A stretch of 64,000 nt of DNA, taken from positions 1 to 64,000 of the forward strand of contig JAQJZZ010000012.1 in NCBI GenBank assembly GCA_030077755.1, written 5' to 3'. Positions 54,852-64,000 of this stretch are shown here, piece after piece. The notes beneath the pieces were generated by a model, which searched no databases, was not told the DNA's origin, and saw only the letters and a program-made list of their open reading frames with translations. Every line of letters starts with the position of its first letter. The first letter of the stretch is position 1. The DNA is from Filosporella fistucella. Its lineage: Eukaryota; Ascomycota; Leotiomycetes; Helotiales. Position numbers and translations under genes: made by a program.

Positions 54852-57040
54852 ATGAATCCTACTCGAAACCCAAACACCGCCAATAGGAATATAGACTTTT
54901 CCAATGAGCCTGAGCCAGACGAGCGTACCCCCTTGTTGAACGGAGATGTCGATGTGCCTAGAGCAGTCAAGGGGCGAGCGAGTAGAAAAAAGGGTGATGA
55001 AGAGACTGTTGGTGAAGATTTCGTTGACCAGAGATACAAGCGAGAAGCACCTCGAAATATTGCCGGGGTTATTTCAATCTTACTGATAGGTGTGTTGAAA
55101 CTTCTCCAAGGTCTCTGGAAGGCCAGGGGAATCTCCTATCTCTTCCACCGAGATTTCTGCACTGACTTCTATATTCTCCGTTTCCACAACAGCTGACCCC
55201 ATCAGGTGTATTCATTGCCAATGCAGATGGATCCCTCGTGCTGGCAACCAGCGGTACAATCAGCAGCGAGTTCAATGACCTGGAAAGTGCAGGATGGCTG
55301 ATCACCAGCTACACACTGGCCATGTGCGCCACGCAGTCTTTGGTTTGTTTCCGCTATGTTAGAGAAGTAACAATGACACTAATCTCACGCCATTCAGTAC
55401 GGGAAATTCAGTGACATCTACGGTCGCAAAAGTACAATACTTGTATCTTATGCATTCTTCACAATTGGCTGTGCTGTTTGGTAGCTTTGCCTCTCATCGC
55501 CCAATTCCAAGGACCAATGCTAATTTCCGAAGCGGACTAGGTCAATCACTACAACAAGTCGTCTTAGGAAGGGTTCTAGCGGGAGTTGGAGGTGCTGGTA
55601 TTCACTGTCTGGTTTCGATTGTCATAGCTGGTAAACAGGGTCCTTGAAGATATTTTTCACAAGTTTAACATCAACAGATCTAGTTCCCCTCCGAGAAGTT
55701 GCAACGTGGAGAAGCTATGCCAATATTGCTGCGACCAGTGGAAGGAGTCTTGGAGGACCGATCGGAGGATACTTGACAGATAGGATAGGATGGCGATGGT
55801 AAGGGAATCAGGTTCACAATGGGCGCGACTGACACTTCCAGGTCTTTCCTAGGCCAATGTCCACCAACAATGCTCGCTCTAGCACTCGTCGCATGGAAAT
55901 TGAAATTTCAAACCCCTATGGACTGCAAGGTTCAATCCCACATGTCGAAGATACGCCGAATCGATTTCCTTGGTGCGATATTTCTGTCGGCGTCGATCGT
56001 TTGCGGATTACTTGTGCTGGATCTTGGTGGGAAACGAATGCCTTGGACGGATCCTTTGATACTCACACTTCTTAGTGTTTCTCTCGCAAGTGGACAGATC
56101 TTCCTGCTGGTTGAAGGATTTTTTGCAAAGGAACCGATCTTTCCTCTTCGACTTCTCCTGAATCGAGATGTTATTACCACGTATATAAATCTTGGGTTTC
56201 AGACAGGAGCTCAAGGAGCTGTAGGTCTTGACAATGCTGAGCAAGCATCCCGCTCACTATTCGCAGATGATGATGCTCGTCCCTATATATTTCCAGATCT
56301 CAGCCCATGCCACTCTCACAAATGCTGGTGCTCACTTGATGCCATCAGTGATTGGAAATGCAGTAGGAGGTCTTCTCACAGGCTACGTAATCAAGAAGTA
56401 TGTGACTTTCAGTTTTTTCCCATCCACTAACATTTCTAGAACTGGTAAATATCGAATGATGTCCATTGTCGGCGCTCTAGCCTCCTTCACAGCCTATGCC
56501 TTGATGATGGCTCGATGGCACGGCCACACCTCCTTCTTCGAATCATTATATATAATACCCGGAGGATTTGGAAATGGTATTGCACTTTCTGCTACATTCA
56601 TTGGTCTTACTGCAGGCGTTGATCCAACTCAAATGGCGATCGCAAGTTCAGGACTATTTCTCAGTTCCAATATAGGAATGGTCAGCGGATTGAGCATAGC
56701 ATCTGCTCTCCTCCAAAGTACACTGAGAAAACAGCTACGAATATCGCTTGAGGGAATAGAAGAAAGAGACAAAGTATGTTTGTGGCAAATATTCTGGACA
56801 TGTCTGACAATCTAGATCATCTCCCGAGCTTTGTCGGACATCGAATATGTTCGATCTTTACAAGGGACTCTCGGAGAAATCGTCACCAAGGTGTATGTCA
56901 AATGTCTAGCTTACACACATGGTAAGACCACCCGCCTATTTGGATTGCCAACCCTTTCCTGACTTCCTTTAGGGGTTTCGCTTGTCGGGTCAATTGTCGC
57001 TTTGGGTGCAGCTCTCTGCGTGAAAGAGCACGAATTGTAG
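54852..57040 (+). CDS. MFS transporter, DHA2/Vba-like, 564 aa
   Basis: Ten exons join in frame: 54852-55089, 55206-55342, 55398-55480, 55533-55630, 55678-55798, 55842-56220, 56267-56397, 56440-56773, 56816-56921, 56973-57040. Introns are 42-55 nt apart from a 116-nt first one. The hydrophilic N-terminus carries DERTPLLNG, an acidic dileucine signal common in vacuolar transporters. Membrane motifs include ANADGSLVLATSGTISSEF in TM1, motif A YGKFSDIYGRK, the antiporter-type GRSLGGPIGGYLTDRIGWRW and a C-terminal MFS half. The pattern is the 14-TM DHA2 branch that includes vacuolar basic amino-acid carriers (Vba) and drug exporters. Vacuolar basic amino-acid transport is the best guess. Confidence 0.87.
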
Positions 57041-57419
57041 GATATCAAGTCGCAATGCACGGCACCAATGATTTCCTCTTGATTTCTCGTATATACTCGG
57101 CTTAAGAAAATCTCACAATGCAAATTTTCATCTCGGTGCTTATGCTTGGTAGTGGAAAAGTCTGATGGTGTAAATCACGACATTTCACGGTTCGGCCCGC
57201 CGTGGATCCAATTACATGATAGTTCGCCCACAAACATTTTCACAGGACCGTTGGATTTTCTGGGCCTCTGGGTATCGTCTGAAGCATCGATGTCGTCTTT
57301 TGACTTGGCGATGTTGCAATTGAAAATGACGTGGGTCTTGAGAATAAGTATTGAGATCAACTTGCGTTTTGTGGACACTCAACATTCCTTTTGACTTGCA
57401 TCTTTACGTATTCGGAATT
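57041..57419. other. Short intergenic region, nothing recognised
   Basis: About 380 bp between two transporter genes on the same strand. Confidence 0.6.
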
Positions 57420-59235
57420 ATGGCTAGGGAAGTGGCGGAGAACAATGCACACCGCGGTGAAGCTGACGGCAAGACATCCCCTGTCTTCACCGATTCGAAT
57501 GACAAGACTCCAAGAGTAAACTCTGAGAATGACAGTTCGTGTTTCGATGCAGATGGTACACGGTAACCCCGCTAATAACATGCAGTCGCGCAAGAATATG
57601 CAACAAGCTCCTCCCGGCGTCTACTCGGCCCTGTATCAGCTACATTCCTGATCTTCAATCGCATGGTTGGAACTGGTATATTTGCTACTCCTTCCTCGAT
57701 CTTTTCCCTCTCTGGTTCGGTCGGCTTGTCGCTCATGATATGGGTCATCGGTACCTTGATTGCATTTTCGGGTCTCCTCGTGTTTCTTGAATTCGGAACC
57801 GGTATTCCTAGAAATGGTGGCGAGAAAAACTACCTCGAATATGTCTTCACGCGACCAAAGTTCTTGGTTACAGGAATGTATGCAGCCTATGTCGTGTTGC
57901 TGGGCTGGGCAGGAAGTAATAGTGTTGTCTTCGGAGAATACATCTTGAATGCTGCGAACGTGGAAGTAAATCGCTGGAATCAAAGAGGTGTCGGAATGGC
58001 ATGTATCACGACGGCGTTTTTGATCCATGGCCTAGCTTTGAAATGGGGATTGCGGTTGCAAAATGCCTTGGGCATAATCAAGCTATTGATTCTGCTTTTG
58101 ATCATTTGCTGTGGATTTGTAAGTTGGATCATGCAGAGGAAGAATCACACTGACATAATAGGCTGCTCTTGGAGGTCATCTCAAGATTGACAAGCCGAAT
58201 AACTTCAGCAATGCTTTCGCTGGAACGACTGGTAGCGCGTAGGTTTCTCGACTTGTTCAAAGCTTATGTCTAATATTGGCAGATACGGAATCGTGACCGC
58301 ATTATACAACGTTATTTGGTCATTCATTGGATACAGCAATGCCAATTATGCTATGTCAGAAATTCGCAATCCTGTACGAACATTAAAAGTCGCAGCACCA
58401 GCAGCTCTGGGTTTAGTTGCCGTTTTGTATATGCTCGTCAATATCGCGTACTTCGCTGCGGTTCCAAAGGACGAAATCGTAAGCTCCGGTCGTATCCTGG
58501 CAGCTTCATTCTTCAGAAATATCTTTGGTGAGAAGGCAGAGCGAGTCATGTCCGTCTTTGTCGCGCTTTCAGCCTTTGGGAATGTCCTCAGCGTCATTTT
58601 CTCGCAAGGCAGATTGGTGCAAGAAATTGGACGCGAAGGTATCCTGCCATTTTCAAGACTCTGGGCGAGCAACAAGCCATTCAATGCTCCCTTCATGGGC
58701 TTGTTTGAACACTGGCTGGTGTCTGTTATTATCGTGCTCGCACCACCCCCCGGAGACGCATACAATTTCATCCTCAAGTAAGTTTATCCTTGACTCGCAT
58801 AGCTCTGCTGACGGCCGCAGTGTTATCTCCTACCCTCTGGCTGTGATCAACATCTTTGTTTCCATCGCCCTTATCACGCTCTACTTCCGACCCTTCTCCC
58901 TGAATCGAAATCCACAACAATGGGCACCCCCTTTCAAAGCTACTCTCCCAGTCGTATTTTTCTTCCTCGTATCGAACGTCTTCCTCGTCGTCGCTCCATT
59001 CATTCCGCCTGATGAGGGGCAAAACGTCTATAAATCCCTGCCATATTATTTACATTGTGTTGTGGGTATTGGAATTTTTGTACTTGGGGCCATCTATTGG
59101 GTTCTTTGGGCCAAGGTTGCGCCGAAAGTTGGGAAATATGAGTTGGTCCGAGAAGGGACAGTTATGGAGGATGGCTGGACAAGATTCCAGTTTATACGTC
59201 GGTATCCTGCGAAGATTCGAGCTTTTGCCATATAG
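57420..59235 (+). CDS. LAT-type amino-acid permease, second copy type, 544 aa
   Basis: Exons 57420-57534, 57586-58118, 58162-58238, 58283-58777 and 58821-59235, introns 43-51 nt. A polar N-terminus of about 40 residues is followed by NRMVGTGIFATPSSIF, LEFGTGIPRNGGEKNYLEYV, WAGSNSVVFGEYIL, IGYSNANYAMSEIRNPVRTL and about ten further hydrophobic segments. It belongs to the same L-type/methionine-permease group of the APC superfamily as the gene at 37894-39584, sharing GSGIFATP/GTGIFATP and PRSGG/PRNGG blocks. However, the two are strongly diverged, have different intron positions and lie on opposite strands 18 kb apart, so they are not a recent tandem duplication. The first donor is GTTCGT. Confidence 0.88.
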
Positions 59236-59405
59236 TTTATGAAGGTAGAGTAATAGATACAATACCAACATGTTGCAAGTGAAATCCAAAGAAGTCTGAT
59301 ACGATCGAAAAATTGTATGGCAATAGCAAATCACTGATAACACCAGCCTACGGGTATACACTGTAACAAGTCAAGCTCACCTGAGCGAAAGCAAACCAAA
59401 CACCA

Positions 59406-62118
59406 TCAACCACTTTTTGAGACCTCGAAGCCCGTCAAAATGCGCCCAAACATACTACACATCCTCCATGATCCCATCTGTGTTAACGCCAAACTCGCTC
59501 TTCGTACCTGCTCCACGTATTGTTCTCTTGGTGCATTAACCCGCAATTTTGCAAACGCCCAACAAACCATTCCACCTGTGAAAAGACATACTGCAATTTC
59601 ATATGAGCTATCAGCTGCAATGCCATTACTGACACAGTGATGGCAAAGTTCCAGCATGTTGTAGACGTGATTCATCGTTGAATCCGAAAGTTCAGAATTT
59701 GCCCAATTCTTCAAATTCTCCTCAGCAAAATTGGCATCGTTCTTGTGCACAGAGCGACCCGCCACCAGGTGCATATCGCTGAGACTGACATCTAGAGAGA
59801 TGTATCCCAGATGATGTAGTAACGATGCAGCGACGCTAGTCCCTGGTTGTTTGTAGCATTCAGCGAAACTATCCAGACCATCGACGAGCCACTTTCGACG
59901 CTCCCGAAGACCTTTGCCCATATCATGAGCAGAATTTCCGAATGTACCCATCAGCCCGGTTGGATTGAGCATGCTAGTTGCCTGCCGCCACTCGAAGATA
60001 TGGGTGTGTAAGGCGTACATCAGTACTATCTTGCCGAACTCACCGGTCTTGGCGATCGGAGGTGGTGGCTTGATCCACTTGCGTAGGAGACAGCAATTCA
60101 GGGCATGAAGGTAGTACCTGGAAAGTCAATGAATGTACAGTGTACATAGCAGTCTGGGAATACTTACGTTGCAGGCGGCATATCAGCCTGTCCCAGCATC
60201 AACTTCCACGATCCGGCTGTTGGTGCATCCCAGAACTGTTCATCGCATGGGAAAACACAATTGGTAGTTTCTGCCTTGCTCACATACGGCTGATTGTTAA
60301 ACAAAGCAGGATATTGGCAGTCGAATATCTGGAAAGTCAATATTGGAAGCCAAAAAGGGTGGGACACATACATATATAGAGAGCCCAAGCCTCTTCCGCT
60401 TTTCAGTCTCGATCCATGCCAGCCAGGCTGCTTCAACTTGCGGTCTCCTTGGTCTCTGGTACAGCTCGATGTCAACTTTCACTGACGGCCTACAGTCGAG
60501 AAGTCGGGCTCTTCTACATGCAGTAACCAGAACACCTCGCCCACCTTCAGCAAATTCATATGAGTGTTTACTGCCACTCCAAGTACCTCCCAGGCAGAGT
60601 AGAAAGTATGTCAGAATGTTGTCAACATTGCGAAGCTACATCGTCAGCATGAGACATGAATCATAGGGACGTACGCACCCATTTCTTATCCAATTCTTGC
60701 ACGCGGATGCAGGCAATTCTAAGATGTTCGTGAAATGCTCGAGAGAATCGTCCTCGATCTGTCGAAGAATGACTCGATCCTAGAAACATCATAGCCACCA
60801 GTAAAAGTGGAGATGATCCATATATATCAAAGGTCGGAAGATGAAGGACAGGATAGCGCGGCTGAATATATCGTATGTAGAGCCGGAGGAAATAGTCCAA
60901 TACCTCGGAAGGAGGGAAGATCATGTCACTGATCTCAGGGCGAGAGATTTCATTCCTATACTGCGAACCATTGAGTGCCGAAAGTAGTCGAAGTCTCAGC
61001 ACATCAGTCACTGCGTGCATGGGCTGAATTGTGGTAACTGTTAGACCACTGCCTCGAGCCTCTTGGACCACCGGCTGCCATGATAGGGGTTGCACTTGTA
61101 TTGGGACGATTCTGTTCATTCGTCGATCAAGTGTTGGAGGCTCTACCTTGGTGACTTTATCAGGCCAATCGGTAGTATCATCATCCTCGCCTTCCGCATC
61201 TTCATTATCGTTAATGATCGGTGGAGGTGGCTCGTATTGATAACTCTGATACTGGTAAGGTTTGTCATTGAAGTCGTCAAAAACATTCATCATCTCTTGA
61301 TCAAGGAGATAATTAGGAGACCCATCCGAAGGAAGATAATCGAGAGTCCATGACATGTCAGCATCGTATGCACCCATATACGCCTCTACCTTGTCTCCAG
61401 ATCTCATGAATCCATCCCAGAGAGAAGGATTGATGTTTTCCACTGGAGCAAAAGGAAATGTCTCTTGCGGGGCCAAAGCCGCTTCCATCAGGCTAGTGAG
61501 TCCCTGAGCCTGGGCAGGATTCTGGACCAATGAAGGGTTCTGTGGCAGCTGCATCGATGGAAATCCATCCTGATGAAGTTGGTGTTGCCCATACAGGGAT
61601 TGCTGGATACGATTCTGATGTGCGCCGCCTGGAGACGAGAAATTGCTTGATCCGTCATTGGATGTCGACCTGCGATCATCCTGATGATCATAGTGCTGAG
61701 ATGGTGATGCATTTGAAAAGTCTTGTTGCGTGCCGGATTTTGAGGATTCCCCTTGAGGTCCATGAATTCGACGGTGTCGATTCAAAAGATCGCTTCTTGT
61801 GAAACGTTTCCGACATATCACACACGCAAATTTCCCCACGTCGTCATCTGATAGTGGTTAGGAATGCACTGCCCCTCAAGAACGTAATCTAACGAAGCCG
61901 AGATGGATCAACTTACGATTTGCTTGATGCCGAGTAAGGTTCTCGATACGGCTGAAATTCTTCGGACATCTTGGACACTGAAACCTGGTTCCAGATGGCG
62001 TGGTGCTTGGTTTTGGTTTGGATTCTTTGGGCTGACGTTTGGTGGGGGCTTTTGAATTCCCCTTGGACTGTGCCGCACTCTGACTTGGGTCAACTGGATG
62101 CCCGCTAGATGCCTCCAT
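59406..62118 (-). CDS. C2H2 zinc-finger / fungal_trans transcription factor, 835 aa
   Basis: Exons 61917-62118, 60679-61847, 60372-60635, 60168-60328 and 59406-60117. Two C2H2 fingers lie near the N-terminus: FQCPRCPKNFSRIENLTRH plus QANH, and FACVICRKRFTRSDLLNRH plus RRIH. The 69-nt first intron splits the last His codon of finger 1, so correct splicing is needed to complete it. A Gln/Ser/Asn-rich region and an acidic stretch (NEDAEGEDDDTTDW) follow, then the fungal-specific transcription factor domain (VLDYFLRLYIRYIQPRYPVL, LLVAMMFLGSS, IETEKRKRLGLSIY) to the C-terminus. Regulators with two C2H2 fingers and this domain typically control carbon or secondary metabolism. The target is unknown; no cluster of biosynthetic genes adjoins it. 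Confidence 0.9.
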
Positions 62119-63590
62119 TCTGATCCCGACACCGACACAGTCGGTCCCCTTTGTCGCGATCCGTGGAAGGGTGGTGGACAGTCGATATTGCGATGGTGGA
62201 GTGCAGTTGACGGAAAGCGGTGAGAAGTTGCAACAAGGTGTGGGACCTTGATAGACAGACGCTGTACAGGCTAGAATTTGAAATTGATCAGGTGACTGTA
62301 CAAGTGCCACCCATTGTACAGTTCTGAAAACATGCAACCAGCCCGAAATAACATGCTATGATATGGGGTAATCATCATGTCTTCTAGTCTGGCCTATTCA
62401 GAAGTATATCCTCCAACGTAATGCTTCGCAGATGGTGAAATGCTCGAGACACTCGTTCCTCTATCAATACTCACTACACCAGTTTCAGTTAAGCTTAATC
62501 TCCGTCCCAGAAGCAATTCTCCCGGAAGGTGGACGACATCTGTCACATCCACTTTGCATGCATTAGATATCCGGCCATATAAGTGGAATAACTTGCTTTG
62601 GCATCTTGAGATTGGGCAATCCCACTCTAGCAGCATTATGAGAACAGACAATTATGCTTGTGCACCGCGGTTGGCAGAATTGAGGCCCCTGGCTAGCGCT
62701 CCATCATCCAAACCTGCGCTGCACGAGTGAAAAGCATGGTTTCTTTCGTACTCCTTCACTTGATCGCACATAATATCTTGGTCCCTTCGCTTGTATATTT
62801 GTTTCCTTGTAATTTCGTAGGTGTCAAATTGATTCCACGTCCCAATGATGCCGAGGCTTTCATCGCATATACCCGTTCCAAGTTGACACCGGATAAGAAA
62901 GTCTCACCTTATCAACATTAAGCTTTGTTGCAGCTATAGTAATTCATCGTCTCCTCTACCAGCTACAGGCCTACATGATATCTCCAGTGGCGTCGGTCAA
63001 GTGTATCTTCCTTATAACACTCCAACTCTCTTCGAACCACTGAACGGTGGAAATCTGATGGTGTCACTTGAAATCATCAACTCGAAAGGTCAGGGGCCTT
63101 GAAGTAAACAAAGAACACGAAACTCCCTGAGAGCGACTGGCAAAGCATTACTCAAATTATTTATAACAGGAAAAAGAAGACAATACATCTTGGAACCAAA
63201 CAATATGCCGTGCTCATCCTTCCGGTGATGGCATGATATAAGAGAGTGCCGGAGAGCAGGAACAGCATATTTCACGATCACCCAAGCCTTGATTCAGAAA
63301 TATTTTGAGTGGATAGATCTCTGAAAAAGCTTGTCTCCTTTCCACAGTCTACTAAGCAACTCGTGGAAGAACTTTGCGAGGAACCTGCCCGAGGATCGAC
63401 ACCCGTAGCCTAAAGAGATGGTTCGTCGCCCAAAATTCCCTATTCGGCATTCCGGATCAGCACTACTCAGCCCTGCACACCCTAAAAATACAGCGGATAA
63501 AGGTATCCGCCCCAGAGTATATACGTCAACGAGGGAAGGAGGTGAGCTTATTCTTTCTAGATTGCAAACGCGGATTTCCGTGTTGAGGCG
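62119..63590. other. Upstream region of the transcription factor and esterase genes
   Basis: Divergent promoter region of about 1.5 kb. A 64-codon open frame at 62727-62921 reads somewhat like protein (GVKLIPRPNDAEAFIAYTR) but has no supporting signals. Confidence 0.5.
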
Positions 63591-63600
63591 TATATAAAAT
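63591..63600 (+). promoter_or_regulatory. TATA box of the esterase gene
   Basis: TATATAAAAT lies 73 bp before the start codon at 63664. Confidence 0.6.
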
Positions 63601-63663
63601 AGAGTTCCTGAATGAAACAATTATCACTTCACTTTCGTCGCCTACTTCGTATATCTTGCCAAT

Positions 63664-64000
63664 ATGTTGACATCACTACTTTTTCTGCCGACTCTCGTAT
63701 CAGTTTCATTAGCAGCCTATGAAAATATCAGCATCACCAGCTCTGGTCTTCAACGATACTATCTCAAATCCCTCCCTCCAAATTTCTCTAAGGATACTCC
63801 AACAGCTCTCATCCTTTCCTACCACGGCGGAACGCGACAAGCAGAAGATCAATATAATCTTGATCGGCTATGGACAAAGTACTTCAATGATTTCGCCATT
63901 GTAGTGTATCCAAATGGAATTGATGTTTGTCTTTCTCTCATCTAAGGCAAATTCTCACAATTCTTAGGAAGTCTGGCAAGGTGTCCCGAATGTGACAACA
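63664..64000 (+). CDS. Secreted CE1/feruloyl-esterase-like enzyme, 5' part only
   Basis: Exon 63664-63924 and the start of exon 2 at 63968 (intron with a GTTTGT donor and TTCTTAG acceptor); the gene runs off the right edge. A signal peptide (MLTSLLFLPTLVSVSLA) is followed by YLKSLPPNFSKDTPTALILS, YHGGTRQAEDQYNLDRLW and VVYPNGIDEVWQGVP. The HGG oxyanion motif and YPNG...W spacing are those of the PHB-depolymerase/feruloyl esterase B group (CE1 alpha/beta hydrolases) that de-esterify plant wall polymers. The nucleophile GxSxG would lie outside the window. Confidence 0.75.

Noticed and set aside
37894..59235. The two LAT permeases as a recent duplication
   Set aside because: They differ in sequence outside core motifs, in intron positions and in strand, and lie 18 kb apart.
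62727..62921. 64-codon open frame with hydrophobic start
   Set aside because: Could be a signal-peptide protein, but nothing downstream continues it and no promoter or splice signal fits.
1..64000. CRISPR arrays, rRNA, tRNA genes, LTR retrotransposons
   Set aside because: No spaced direct-repeat arrays, no convincing tRNA arms, no reverse-transcriptase or integrase motifs in the translated frames. TTCGAATC-like words occur only as isolated matches.

Overview
The window looks like one end of a chromosome of a filamentous ascomycete. The evidence is an array of TTAGGG-type telomeric repeat, many 41-71 nt introns with GT...CTGAC/CTAAC...AG signals, a PDR-type ABC pump, an OPT transporter, a C2H2/fungal_trans regulator and secreted plant-cell-wall enzymes. 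The gene content fits a plant-associated Leotiomycete (Helotiales) best, but that placement is an inference from protein style, not a search result.

Region 1 (1-20 kb) is subtelomeric. Sixteen perfect CCCTAA units lie at 212-307, in the orientation of a left chromosome end. However, 211 bp lie outside them, and these encode a fragment of a class II aldolase/adducin-type protein. Inward lie three very large single-exon genes, all on the minus strand and so read towards the telomere: a 1392-aa heptad-repeat coiled-coil protein, a 911-aa acidic protein of unknown family, and a 1362-aa UPF1-like SF1 helicase. They are separated by 3-5 kb spacers with short repeats and decayed coding traces. Just upstream of each start codon are copies of one small hairpin: a near-constant 10-nt loop (TCAATGAAGY on the plus strand) enclosed by stems whose sequence differs but stays mostly complementary. 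Eight copies occur (4 + 2 + 2), and I saw none elsewhere in the window. This shared element and the architecture are the strongest candidate for an undescribed system here.

Region 2 (20-40 kb) holds ordinary, intron-containing accessory genes: a 1503-aa PDR ABC transporter, a secreted PL1 pectate lyase, a 62-aa small protein, an 803-aa OPT transporter, a pICln homologue, a TauD-type dioxygenase and a Mup-type amino-acid permease. A 44-bp perfect inverted repeat (35157-35343) sits between the pICln and dioxygenase genes.

Region 3 (42-64 kb) mixes core and accessory genes: an uncharacterised repeat/TM protein, a CYS3-like bZIP factor, calcineurin A, a small conserved protein, a mitochondrial membrane protein, a WW-domain protein, a DHA2 MFS transporter, a second LAT-type permease, a two-finger C2H2/fungal_trans factor, and the start of a secreted CE1-like esterase cut by the right edge. 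Sulfonate dioxygenase, methionine-type permeases, an OPT transporter and a CYS3-like factor in one neighbourhood suggest a sulfur/amino-acid acquisition theme, which is only a hypothesis. Exon boundaries below were worked out by hand from splice signals, reading frame and conserved motifs.
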